Origin: Prevotella sp.
GTDB lineage: Bacteria; Bacteroidota; Bacteroidia; Bacteroidales; Bacteroidaceae
Direction of reading: 5' to 3'
Length of the DNA stretch: 40,820 nucleotides
Assembly (NCBI GenBank): GCA_017619375.1
Contig: JAFZSL010000019.1
Coordinates: 1 to 40,820 of the forward strand
The position numbers and the translations under genes were made by a program. Below, in pieces: positions 26,579 to 34,408 of the stretch. The stretch's first letter is position 1. The number at the start of each line of letters is the position of its first letter. Below the pieces are notes generated by a model that saw only the letters and a program-made list of their open reading frames with translations, made no database searches and was not told where the DNA came from.

Positions 26579-26611
26579 GCGACACCGATGCCGCCCTCGA
26601 CCGGCTGTTTG
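26579..26611 (+). repeat. 33-bp direct repeat, copy 2 (displaced trpA 3' end)
   Basis: Exact copy of 23926-23958. Read in the trpA frame it continues VAQEE and stops at 26625-26627, a plausible natural TrpA C-terminus. Upstream, weak similarity to trpA (AACGA-AC) continues for about 20 bp with one indel. It looks like the original or an alternative end of trpA separated from the gene by 2.65 kb. The rest of 26477-26750 is non-coding. Confidence 0.92.
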
Positions 26612-26676
26612 TTGCACAGGAGGAATAGTTGAAGATACAACCACATCCTTCGGGTTGCAAATTCCTCAAATTAACT

Positions 26677-26718
26677 TCAGGCAGGTTTGCAAACGCATCT
26701 ATTTGCAAATCCGCCTGA
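26677..26718. other. Long hairpin between convergent genes
   Basis: A 17-bp stem (26677-26693 with 26702-26718) with one mismatch and one G-U pair carries an 8-nt loop and includes TTTGCAAA on both arms. It lies between the ends of the rightward GH30-like gene and the leftward secreted protein gene. Without a T-tract on either strand it is a poor intrinsic terminator; it could block exonucleases or be a repeat-element end. Confidence 0.6.
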
Positions 26719-26750
26719 ACATCCTTAAGGAAGAGGCTATAAGGCAACCA

Positions 26751-27179
26751 TCACCCCGCGGTGATATTGAAAGCATATGTCATATAGATGCCCAACTTGA
26801 GTGAATAGTCGAAATCACCCACTTGGTTCCAAGGAGCGTTGTAATAGCGCACCTCTTTCAACATGACATCGTTCTTGTCATAGTATTTCTTGGAAACGAT
26901 GCGATAGGTGAGCAACGGTTCGTCATACTCATAGAGCACTTCAGCCCTTACGGGTTTGCCGATTACGCCATCGCGTTTTGCATCTTTCTTGCAAACTTTC
27001 ATGGCCTTGTAGTCATAACGCACCCATAACAGGTAGTTGCTGCGCAAGCGGTCGACACAGTCGCTGGCATTCACCACCATCGTATCATTTTCCACCACTG
27101 CCTTGAATGTTTTCACCTGTGCGAATGTCGCAACATTGCACAACATCATCAAAAACAAAGAAACAAACAATTTTTTCAT
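26751..27179 (-). CDS. Small secreted protein, unknown function
   Basis: 142 residues. A clear signal peptide (MKKLFVSLFLMMLCNVATFAQ) predicts export. The mature part is beta-rich with many Tyr, Lys and Asp residues, two Cys (about 42 and 63), and a C-terminus ending FNITAG; no conserved domain is recognised. It stands alone. Its upstream region is remarkable: a 7-copy 11-bp tandem array begins 13 bp before the start codon, so the array occupies the 5' leader. No promoter consensus is visible beyond the array. Function unknown. Confidence 0.75.
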   Translation of the reverse strand: MKKLFVSLFLMMLCNVATFAQVKTFKAVVENDTMVVNASDCVDRLRSNYLLWVRYDYKAMKVCKKDAKRDGVIGKPVRAEVLYEYDEPLLTYRIVSKKYYDKNDVMLKEVRYYNAPWNQVGDFDYSLKLGIYMTYAFNITAG

Positions 27180-27191
27180 TTTTAAAAAGGG

Positions 27192-27268
27192 AGTTAAAAG
27201 GGAGTTAAAAGGGAGTTAAAGAGGAGTTAAAAGGGAGTTAAAGAGGAGTTAAAGAGGAGTTAAAGGGA
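27192..27268 (-). repeat. 11-bp tandem array abutting a start codon (7 copies)
   Basis: AGTTAAA cores on the plus strand begin at 27192, 27203, 27214, 27225, 27236, 27247 and 27258, an exact 11-bp period. The array ends with GGGACATAT like those at 290 and 22910. It lies immediately upstream of the leftward gene starting at 27179, so in that transcript it reads as repeated TTTAACTCC. Confidence 0.95.
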
Positions 27269-27336
27269 CATATGTCTGTTTGTTATGGGAGTTTAAGGAA
27301 CGATTGTCAAACAAGTTGAATGCATAGTCATTTTGT

Positions 27337-28107
27337 TTACTTCTGCTCTCGCTGCTCCAAAAATCCAATTTTCAATTTAAGAAATTCTTCCGCTCTTTGA
27401 AGGTCTTCCAGGGTGTCGATGCCGACCGTCTCGAAATGTGTGACAGCCACCTTGATGCGGTATCCGTTTTGCAACCACCGTAGTTGTTCAAGGCTTTCGG
27501 CTTTCTCCAATGACGATTGCGGCAGACGTGTGACCTCGCCAAGAACCTCCTTGCGATAGGCGTAAAGCCCAAGGTGCTTGAGGAAAGGGAATTCGCCCAA
27601 CCAAGCATCGCGCTGCACGCCTCGGATGAAAGGGATGACGCTCCTGCTGAAATACAATGCAAAGCCTTGGTTGTCGACCACGATTTTAGGTGAATTGGGA
27701 TTCTCCACCGCCTGCATGTCCTCAAAAGGCTTGCCCAAGGTGGCAATCTGCGTCTCAGCATTGTCGAAGCAGCGGCACAACGCCTCTATCTGTTCACGGC
27801 GCACGAAAGGTTCGTCACCTTGCACATTGAGCACCACATCGAAGTCTCCTTCGATTTTCCCTGCGGCCTCCGCAATGCGGTCGGTGCCACTCTTGTGGTC
27901 GGGCGAGGTCATCACACAGCGGCCGCCAAAGGCGGTCACCGCATCAAAAATACGATTGTCGTCGGTGGCCACATAAGTGTCGTGCACCACGGAGGCCACC
28001 TGCGTATACACCCTTTCTATGACTGTCTTGCCTCCAAGGATGGCCAACGGCTTGCCCGGAAAACGGGTGGAGGCATACCTTGCCGGGATGATGGCTACAA
28101 ATCTCAT
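27337..28107 (-). CDS. kdsB: 3-deoxy-manno-octulosonate cytidylyltransferase (CMP-Kdo synthetase)
   Basis: 256 residues, normal length. It activates Kdo with CTP to CMP-Kdo for lipopolysaccharide inner-core synthesis, in the cytoplasm. N-terminal nucleotide-binding IPARYASTRFPGKPL, then TSPDHKSGTDRIAEA and LNVQGDEPF are diagnostic. It appears to be transcribed alone; the 156-bp gap upstream (28108-28263) shows no clear promoter, and 27270-27336 downstream has no terminator. Confidence 0.96.
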   Translation of the reverse strand: MRFVAIIPARYASTRFPGKPLAILGGKTVIERVYTQVASVVHDTYVATDDNRIFDAVTAFGGRCVMTSPDHKSGTDRIAEAAGKIEGDFDVVLNVQGDEPFVRREQIEALCRCFDNAETQIATLGKPFEDMQAVENPNSPKIVVDNQGFALYFSRSVIPFIRGVQRDAWLGEFPFLKHLGLYAYRKEVLGEVTRLPQSSLEKAESLEQLRWLQNGYRIKVAVTHFETVGIDTLEDLQRAEEFLKLKIGFLEQREQK

Positions 28108-28263
28108 CTTGATTTATTCTTTTATTGATGTTTTTTCTATTTTTCGTAGTGGCTATAGTTTTCATCATTGCTCCGAGAGAATCTTCAAGGAAAACCATAG
28201 CGTCGTTTCATATCGTAAGCACGAAGTTATCGTGTGACAACACCAAGAATCATCCGCAAAGAC

Positions 28264-29043
28264 CTACTCTGCCTTATGATGCTGCTCGTTCACCATGGAG
28301 GAGCGCATTTCCTTGAGCAGGTCGCTGGCGAAGATGAAGTCGGTGAGGTGCTTGTTGGTGGATTCCATGATCTCGCTGCTGCATCCCTGCCAGTCCTTGT
28401 GACCTTTGTAGATGAAAAGGATGTTCTCACCAATGCCCATCACGGAATTCATGTCGTGTGTGTTGATGATGGTGGTGGTGTTGTATTCCTTGGTGATGCT
28501 GCTGAGCAGGTCGTCGATGACCAAGGAGGTCTTGGGGTCAAGCCCGGAATTGGGCTCGTCGCAGAAGAGGTAGCTGGGGTTGAGGGCGATGGCCCTGGCA
28601 ATGGCGACACGTTTCTGCATGCCACCGGAAATCTCCCCGGGGAATTTCTTCTCAGCACCGACGAGATTGACGCGGTCGAGGCACTCCATCGCCCGCTTCA
28701 CCCGTTCCCGATAGTTCATGGATGAAAACATGTCAAGCGGGAACATCACATTCTCCAATACGGAGAGGGAGTCGAACAACGCCGCGCTTTGGAATATCAT
28801 CCCCATCTCGCGTCTCAGCCTCACCTTCTCACGCTTGCTCATCGCCACGAAGTCGCGCCCGTCGTAAAGCACCTGTCCGCTGGTGGGGTCGAGGAGTCCG
28901 ACGAGGTTCTTCATCAGCACCGTCTTTCCCGAACCACTCTGGCCTATGATCAGGTTGGTCTTCCCATTCTCGAACACAGCGCTGACATCGTGCAGCACCT
29001 CCTTGTCCTCAAATGATTTGCACAGGTTCTTGATTTCTATCAT
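28264..29043 (-). CDS. mlaF: Mla-type phospholipid ABC transporter ATPase
   Basis: 259 residues. Walker A GQSGSGKT, signature SGGMQKR and Walker B YLFCDEPNSGLDP are intact. MlaF-type ATPases power lipid transport between outer and inner membranes and keep the outer membrane asymmetric. The ATG at 29043 (MIEIKNLCKSF) is chosen; a longer frame to 29253 would run through the permease gene. It lies 20 bp after the MlaE-like gene, as in Mla operons. No MlaD/MCE gene is in the window; in many Bacteroidetes it lies elsewhere. Confidence 0.9.
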   Translation of the reverse strand: MIEIKNLCKSFEDKEVLHDVSAVFENGKTNLIIGQSGSGKTVLMKNLVGLLDPTSGQVLYDGRDFVAMSKREKVRLRREMGMIFQSAALFDSLSVLENVMFPLDMFSSMNYRERVKRAMECLDRVNLVGAEKKFPGEISGGMQKRVAIARAIALNPSYLFCDEPNSGLDPKTSLVIDDLLSSITKEYNTTTIINTHDMNSVMGIGENILFIYKGHKDWQGCSSEIMESTNKHLTDFIFASDLLKEMRSSMVNEQHHKAE

Positions 29044-29063
29044 CGCAACAAGATATGGCGGGG

Positions 29064-29810
29064 TTATGATAACAACTGGGTGAGGAATACGTCGGAAAAC
29101 AAAATCAACACGCTGCTGGACACCACGGCGTTGGTGCTCGACTTTCCTACCTCCACGGAACCTCCTTCCACGGAATAACCGTAATAGGACGACACGCTGG
29201 AAATGATGAACGCAAAGAAAAGGCTTTTGATGATGCTCATCCACATGAACCAAGCATTGAAATCATGCTGCAAACCGACAGTCAAGTCATCGGGACTGAT
29301 CACATGACCGATGTAGGCCGTGGCGTAGGCTCCCAGGATGCCCGTGGCGGCACTGAAAACCACCAGGAACGGCATGATGGTGACCATCCCTATGATCTTG
29401 GGCAGGATGAGGTAACTGGCAGAATTGACCCCCATGATTTCCAACGCGTCTATCTGCTGCGTCACACGCATCGTACCCAACTCCGAAGCGATGTTGGACC
29501 CCACCTTTCCCGCCAGAATCAAACACATGATGGAAGAAGAAAACTCCAAAAGCATGATCTCACGGGTGGTGTAGCCTGTCACAAACTTCGGCATCCACGG
29601 ACTTTGAATGTTCAGTTTCATCTGGATGCAGATGACCGCGCCGATGAAAAAGGATATGAGAAGCACGATGCCAATGGAGTCGACACCCAGTGCCGACATC
29701 TCCTTCACGTACTTCTTCATAAACATCCTCATGCGCTCCGGCCGTGAGAACGTCTTCCCCATCAGCAGCAGATATTCACCGAAAGCTTGAAGAAACTTGA
29801 TGATGAGCAT
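29064..29810 (-). CDS. mlaE: MlaE-type phospholipid ABC transporter permease
   Basis: 248 residues, normal for the MlaE/DUF140 family, with five or six membrane segments. The family signature GSNIASELGTMRVTQQIDAL (central cytoplasmic loop) is present. It forms the membrane channel with MlaF. It sits between a small membrane protein gene (31 nt upstream) and mlaF (20 nt downstream), so the three are one operon. Confidence 0.92.
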   Translation of the reverse strand: MLIIKFLQAFGEYLLLMGKTFSRPERMRMFMKKYVKEMSALGVDSIGIVLLISFFIGAVICIQMKLNIQSPWMPKFVTGYTTREIMLLEFSSSIMCLILAGKVGSNIASELGTMRVTQQIDALEIMGVNSASYLILPKIIGMVTIMPFLVVFSAATGILGAYATAYIGHVISPDDLTVGLQHDFNAWFMWMSIIKSLFFAFIISSVSSYYGYSVEGGSVEVGKSSTNAVVSSSVLILFSDVFLTQLLS

Positions 29811-29841
29811 GCAACGACCGTTTTATGCCATACAATGACCG

Positions 29842-30162
29842 TCAGGCATGGGTAAGACGACGGCGGTAGGTGAGGGCAAGGGCGACACACAACGCAAGTG
29901 CTGCCATAACCGCCAATGCCGTCAACAGCAACATTGAGGAATTGTCATCGCCTGTGCCGACGAACCCGCTCGACTGCATATTGGAAACGGTGTCCGTGGC
30001 ATTTTTCTCAAGGTTGAGCAACGAGTCCCTTACAATGAGGAAAGAGTCCTTGGCCTGCTCGAAATGATCCTCTACCACATCAGGCTTGATAATGCGAGGC
30101 CGACGCGTCCAATTAGAGCCTGGGTCGGGAGCTATGTCCAATAAAAAATGTGTCAATGTCAT
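29842..30162 (-). CDS. Small protein with one C-terminal membrane helix, unknown
   Basis: 106 residues. The N-terminal 75 residues are soluble and charged, with a heptad-like stretch (EDHFEQAKDSFLIVRDSLLNL). Residues about 78-98 form one membrane helix followed by YRRRLTHA, so it is a tail-anchored-like protein. No family recognised. A good promoter lies just upstream and mlaE follows 31 nt downstream, so it is the first gene of the Mla operon and may assist that transporter. Confidence 0.7.
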   Translation of the reverse strand: MTLTHFLLDIAPDPGSNWTRRPRIIKPDVVEDHFEQAKDSFLIVRDSLLNLEKNATDTVSNMQSSGFVGTGDDNSSMLLLTALAVMAALALCVALALTYRRRLTHA

Positions 30163-30199
30163 ATTTCCTATATTTTAATATCCTTATATTTTGATGGCA

Positions 30200-30230
30200 C
30201 AAAGATAGATATAATTTCGGAATTATGAAA
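30200..30230 (-). promoter_or_regulatory. Promoter of the Mla operon
   Basis: On the minus strand, TTTC (30227-30230), a 19-bp spacer and TATCTTTG (30200-30207): perfect -7 box, one change in the -33 box. It is about 30 nt upstream of the 106-residue protein gene. Confidence 0.75.
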
Positions 30231-30284
30231 AAGACGAATCTTAAAAATTGAAAATTGGAGATTTACAATCCTCAACCATGCCAT

Positions 30285-30623
30285 TTAAAGGAATGAAATC
30301 TTCCATACCAGTTGCACCAAAAGTCCGAAAAGACAACTGGCGGCATTGCAAAGCAGGCTGTAAACCAAGGCTTGTGAGATATTCCTGACAAAGACATGAT
30401 ACCAAACAGCCTCCACCAGCACCACCAACGACTCTCCCACCATGAAAGTCATCCATCCCCCATCGACATGAAGCATGTAGAGGTTGAGCGGGATGTTGGT
30501 CAAGACGTTGACCACGATGGAGGCAAGGAGCACCTTGCGCCTCTTCTCCCCCATCAGCAACAGCATCCCGTATTCCACCAGGATGGTGAAGAGGAGCGCG
30601 AATGTCATCCAACCCAAATGCAT
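30285..30623 (-). CDS. Small integral membrane protein, unknown
   Basis: 112 residues with about four hydrophobic segments (starting at MTFALLFTILVEYGMLLL) and short loops. No family recognised with confidence. The ATG at 30623 is preferred to a GTG one codon upstream. It begins 10 nt after the MFS transporter stop and so belongs to the same leftward operon as era-der. Immediately downstream (30231-30284) nothing is recognisable. Confidence 0.65.
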   Translation of the reverse strand: MHLGWMTFALLFTILVEYGMLLLMGEKRRKVLLASIVVNVLTNIPLNLYMLHVDGGWMTFMVGESLVVLVEAVWYHVFVRNISQALVYSLLCNAASCLFGLLVQLVWKISFL

Positions 30624-30633
30624 CACGACAACG

Positions 30634-31647
30634 TCAATTAACCGCCAACAGATAACCGGGAATCAATGCAGCGGCAAGGAGGCCGAAGGCAAGCCCTTCC
30701 CTCCCTTCCAACACCATATTGGCCAGATAGAGCGTGACTGGCATCGTGCAGTTGATCATGAAAATTCCCGTCAAGAGTATCGCAAGGTTCGTCCCACCTA
30801 CGATGAAACACACCGCCACCAATACCAAGACGACCACCATCGAAGGCACGATGCCGAACCACTTGGCCAACCATCCCCCCGCCATCTTTCCAAGCATCGC
30901 AATGGCCCCCATGAGCAACACCACCACCTGGGTCTTGTGGACGCCGGCACTTGAAGAAAAAATCTCACCTGTAAAGGAACGAAACAGCACGAAAGCCACC
31001 AAAGCCACCATGGACAACAGCACAAAGCCCATGCCATGACGCGAAGCAGGCTTCGCACCTCTCTGAACATTCTGAAAACTCTGATTTTCCTGATTACTCC
31101 GACCACTCAGATTACTCCGACCATCCATGTTCACATAGGCCATGGCCAACAGGCACAAGACCAACAGAAACACTTGGAGGAAACCCCATGAATGAAACAC
31201 CACACCCAAGGAAAGGCCCAAGGCGCCGGTGGAAACAAACACACCCATGGCCGGCATATCGTTGCCATGGGTGACGACAGTCTGTTTGCCACCCCACACA
31301 TGGAAGAGGGAATTTCCCAATCCCAGCAAGACCGCTACGGCTAACATTCCCACTCGTGGGGTTTTCACCGCCACAACCAGCGATGCTGCGAGAACTGCCA
31401 AGGCAAGAAACGACAGGGATACAAGCAGCACCCAATGGCGCCGTTGCAACCTATCGACCAGCATCCCCGTGAACGGCTGTGTCATGAAAGCAAGGACGTT
31501 GTAGGTGAGGAACACGCCCACGAGACCACCGAGACAGGATGCTTCAGCCATCAGGTAAAGGCAACACACACAAAGGCCATCGACCAACAGGTGCATGGCC
31601 GCACTGAGACCCAACATCATCCCCGGATGCTTCAGAGTGGATGGCAT
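30634..31647 (-). CDS. MFS-type transporter with a repeat-encoded central loop
   Basis: 337 residues from the ATG at 31647 (a start at 31707 would overlap the upstream stop). About 11-12 membrane helices in two halves; FMTQPFTGMLVDRLQRRHW in the first half matches the MFS loop 2-3 region. The substrate is unknown. Residues about 175-196, the cytoplasmic loop between the two halves, are encoded by 9-bp tandem repeats and are polar (GRSNLSGRSNQENQSFQ). The insertion keeps the frame and sits at the most tolerant place of the fold. It is last but one in the leftward operon. Confidence 0.8.
   Translation of the reverse strand: MPSTLKHPGMMLGLSAAMHLLVDGLCVCCLYLMAEASCLGGLVGVFLTYNVLAFMTQPFTGMLVDRLQRRHWVLLVSLSFLALAVLAASLVVAVKTPRVGMLAVAVLLGLGNSLFHVWGGKQTVVTHGNDMPAMGVFVSTGALGLSLGVVFHSWGFLQVFLLVLCLLAMAYVNMDGRSNLSGRSNQENQSFQNVQRGAKPASRHGMGFVLLSMVALVAFVLFRSFTGEIFSSSAGVHKTQVVVLLMGAIAMLGKMAGGWLAKWFGIVPSMVVVLVLVAVCFIVGGTNLAILLTGIFMINCTMPVTLYLANMVLEGREGLAFGLLAAALIPGYLLAVN
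31061..31123 (-). repeat. 9-bp tandem array inside the MFS gene (about 7 copies)
   Basis: Units start at 31061, 31070, 31079, 31088, 31097, 31106 and 31115. ATTACTCCG and ACCACTC units match the intergenic arrays at 14891-14926 and 23010-23180. In the gene it forms the central cytoplasmic loop. Confidence 0.85.
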
Positions 31648-31691
31648 AAGTTTTTGATTTGATGGATTAACAACAGTGGGAAGGGATGACC

Positions 31692-32090
31692 TCACCTCAT
31701 CAACCACAACTTGTCGCGCTCCACCATGGGCACCACCACCTCTTCAGAGGTGCTGTCGCCATAGCAGAAGACAAGGTAGGCATTAGCGGCATGGTTCTGT
31801 TCGTCCACCTCAGCCCTGGACACCAGTATGCTGGCAATGCCCTTATGGTCCTTCTCCTGTTGGCGCAAGAACATCTTTGCATTGGCACGCAACTGCTCCT
31901 TGTAGGCGGGAGAAGGAGAAAGATGATGATCCATTCCTTCCACGAAATCATCATATTTGCCGTCGAGCAAGTACTGATAGTAAAGTTGAGCCGTGGTGGC
32001 CACGAGTTGCTCTTGGTCGACGGACTCGCTCCCGCACGACACCAGCATCGCTGCCACCACGGCCATCCTTAGTAAACGACCTCGCCCCAT
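31692..32090 (-). CDS. Small lipoprotein, unknown function
   Basis: 132 residues. Signal with lipobox LVSC (Cys19) predicts membrane anchoring. The mature part is an alpha+beta domain with LVATTAQLYYQYLLDGKYDDFVEGM and a final strand VVVPMVERDKLWLMR, suggestive of a DUF4878/NTF2-like small fold but not diagnostic. It starts 6 nt after the der stop, so it is co-transcribed with era-der. Confidence 0.75.
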   Translation of the reverse strand: MGRGRLLRMAVVAAMLVSCGSESVDQEQLVATTAQLYYQYLLDGKYDDFVEGMDHHLSPSPAYKEQLRANAKMFLRQQEKDHKGIASILVSRAEVDEQNHAANAYLVFCYGDSTSEEVVVPMVERDKLWLMR

Positions 32091-32096
32091 GTCCTG

Positions 32097-33407
32097 CTAT
32101 TTCTGACGGATGAAAACATGGATGGGGCAACCCGTCATCTGCCAGTTCTCACGAATCTTGTTCTCCAGGAAGCGTCGGTAAGGCTCCTTCACATATTGCG
32201 GAAGATTGGCGTAGAACACAAAGGTGGGAACCTGCGTATCCGGCACCTGCATGCAATATTTGATCTTGATGTACTTACCCTTCACCGATGGTGGCGGGAA
32301 AGCCTCGATAAGAGGCAGCATCACCTCGTTGAGCTTCGACGTACCCACCCTGGCCGTACGGTTGAGATACACCTGCTTGGCTGTCTCGAGCACCTTGTAG
32401 ATGCGCTGCTTGGTGACTGCAGAAGCGAATACGATGGGGAAGTCGGTGAATGGTGCCATACGGTCGCGGATGGCATTCTCAAAGGTCTTGACGACAATCT
32501 GGTCCTTGTCCTCAACCAAGTCCCATTTGTTGACGACGACGACAAGAGACTTGTTGTTGCGCTGGATGAGTTGGAAGATATTCATATCCTGCGCCTCTAT
32601 GCCCCTGGTGGCATCGATCATGAGGATGCACACGTCGGAATTCTCTATCGCGCGGATGCTACGCATGACGGAATAGAACTCCAGGTCTTCCGTCACCTTG
32701 TTCTTCCGGCGGATGCCGGCGGTGTCGACGAGATAGAAGTCGAAACCGAACTTGTCGTACCTTGTATAAATGCTGTCACGCGTGGTGCCGGCGATTTCCG
32801 TGACGATATGGCGGTCCTCGCCGATGAAAGCATTGATGAGGCTGCTCTTGCCTGCGTTGGGTCTGCCCACGACGGCGAAACGGGGAATGCCTTCCTCCAC
32901 CAATTCGCCTTTGTCATCCTTCAGTTTCTCTACCACGATGTCGAGAAGGTCGCCAGTCCCGCTTCCTGTGGCGGAACTGATGCAGATGGGGTCGCCCAAG
33001 CCGAGTTTGTAAAACTCCGCCGCCTCGTAATACTGGTCGAAATTGTCGGCCTTGTTGACCACGAGGAGCACGGGGAGCTTTGCCCTTCTGAGAATGAGGG
33101 CCACATCCTCGTCCCAATCGGTCAGTCCGGTGGTGAGATCGACGAGGAAGAGCACGAGGTCGGCTTCCTCCGTGGCGATGATGACTTGCTTGCGTATCTC
33201 CTCTTCGAAGATATCGTCTGACTTGACGACCCATCCTCCGGTGTCGACGACGGAGAACTCGCGCCCGTTCCATTCACATTTGCCATATTGTCTGTCGCGG
33301 GTGGTTCCGGCTTCGTCGCTGACGATGGCCTTGCGAGACTTGGTGAGTCTGTTGAAAAGTGTGGACTTGCCCACATTGGGCCGTCCGACAATTGCTACTA
33401 ATGCCAT
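32097..33407 (-). CDS. der: Ribosome assembly GTPase Der (EngA)
   Basis: 436 residues, normal. Two tandem GTPase domains are visible, with P-loops GRPNVGKST near residue 8 and GRPNAGKSS near 180, G3 motifs DTGG and DTAG, and G4 motifs NKAD and NKWD. A C-terminal KH-like domain follows. Der is needed for 50S subunit maturation. The ATG at 33407 ([11 protein letters not shown]) is chosen, 41 nt after the era stop. Confidence 0.97.
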   Translation of the reverse strand: MALVAIVGRPNVGKSTLFNRLTKSRKAIVSDEAGTTRDRQYGKCEWNGREFSVVDTGGWVVKSDDIFEEEIRKQVIIATEEADLVLFLVDLTTGLTDWDEDVALILRRAKLPVLLVVNKADNFDQYYEAAEFYKLGLGDPICISSATGSGTGDLLDIVVEKLKDDKGELVEEGIPRFAVVGRPNAGKSSLINAFIGEDRHIVTEIAGTTRDSIYTRYDKFGFDFYLVDTAGIRRKNKVTEDLEFYSVMRSIRAIENSDVCILMIDATRGIEAQDMNIFQLIQRNNKSLVVVVNKWDLVEDKDQIVVKTFENAIRDRMAPFTDFPIVFASAVTKQRIYKVLETAKQVYLNRTARVGTSKLNEVMLPLIEAFPPPSVKGKYIKIKYCMQVPDTQVPTFVFYANLPQYVKEPYRRFLENKIRENWQMTGCPIHVFIRQK

Positions 33408-33448
33408 ATTGTAGTTGTATTGTTGAGGGTGTGATGTCTGGACCCTTC

Positions 33449-34333
33449 CTATTCCGGATTGTAGCCGAAATGGTCGAGTTCTTTCTGCGAGGACCTCCAT
33501 CCTTTGTCCACCTTGACGAAGGTTTCGAGGAAAATGCTTTTGCCGAAGAAACGCTCGAGGGCCTTCCTCGCCTCCGTGCTCACTTTTTTGAGGGCATATC
33601 CCCGGTGGCCGATGATGATGCCTTTCTGGGAATCGCGCTCCACGTAAATGACGGCGCTGATGCGGATGATGTCCTCTTCCTCCTTGAACTGCTCCACGGC
33701 GACTTCGACGGAATAGGGGATTTCCTTGTCGTAGTAGAGGAGAATCTTCTCGCGTATGATTTCGCTGACAAAGAATCTCGCCGGCTTGTCGGTGAGTTGG
33801 TCCTTGTCGAAATAGGGAGGGCTGTCAGGAAGAAGTTCCTTGATGCGCTTGAGGATGAGGTCGGTGCCGAATTTGTTGAGAGCCGAGATGGGGAGGATTT
33901 CTGAGTCGGGGAGTAGCGTGTGCCATTTCTCCACCACTTGATTGAGCCCTTTCTGGTCGGTGAGGTCGATCTTGTTGATGAGCAGCAGCACGGGCACCTT
34001 CAACGTCCTCACTTTGTCGAGGAAGTCGAGGTTTTTCTCCGGGTTCTCCACCACGTCGGTGACATAGAGTAGCACATCGGCATCGGCCAATGCCGACTCA
34101 GAGAAGGCGAGCATCGACTCCTGCAGTTTGTAGTTGGGCTTGAGCACGCCGGGCGTGTCAGAGAAGACGATTTGCATGTCCTCGGTGTTGACGATGCCCA
34201 TGATGCGGTGCCTGGTGGTTTGGGCCTTGAAGGTGGCGATGGAAATCCGCTCGCCCACGAGTTGGTTCATGAGCGTGCTCTTCCCCACATTGGGGTTCCC
34301 CACGATGTTGACAAATCCTGCCTTGTGTTGCAT
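33449..34333 (-). CDS. era: GTPase Era
   Basis: 294 residues. The N-terminal GTPase domain shows [13 protein letters not shown] and NKID. The C-terminal KH domain shows [20 protein letters not shown]. Era binds the 3' end of 16S rRNA and assists 30S assembly. It lies downstream of a terminator (34357-34391) that separates it from fabH, so it probably has its own promoter or depends on read-through. No -7 consensus is evident in the 22 bp between. Confidence 0.97.
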   Translation of the reverse strand: MQHKAGFVNIVGNPNVGKSTLMNQLVGERISIATFKAQTTRHRIMGIVNTEDMQIVFSDTPGVLKPNYKLQESMLAFSESALADADVLLYVTDVVENPEKNLDFLDKVRTLKVPVLLLINKIDLTDQKGLNQVVEKWHTLLPDSEILPISALNKFGTDLILKRIKELLPDSPPYFDKDQLTDKPARFFVSEIIREKILLYYDKEIPYSVEVAVEQFKEEEDIIRISAVIYVERDSQKGIIIGHRGYALKKVSTEARKALERFFGKSIFLETFVKVDKGWRSSQKELDHFGYNPE

Positions 34334-34356
34334 ATTGTTGAAGGTCGTTGAATGAC

Positions 34357-34391
34357 AAAAAAACGCATCTCATATCATTAGGATGCGTTTT
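34357..34391 (-). terminator. Intrinsic terminator after fabH
   Basis: A 10-bp perfect stem (34360-34369 with 34382-34391) with a 12-nt loop, ending on the minus strand in a run of seven T. It lies 18 bp past the fabH stop and before era. Confidence 0.85.
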
Positions 34392-34408
34392 GATGAAGTG
34401 TTGCAGGT

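Noticed and set aside
27337-28107. Functional link between kdsB and Kdo release by the RG-II operon
   Set aside because: kdsB is a housekeeping lipopolysaccharide gene 10 kb away on the other strand; shared sugar alone is not evidence.
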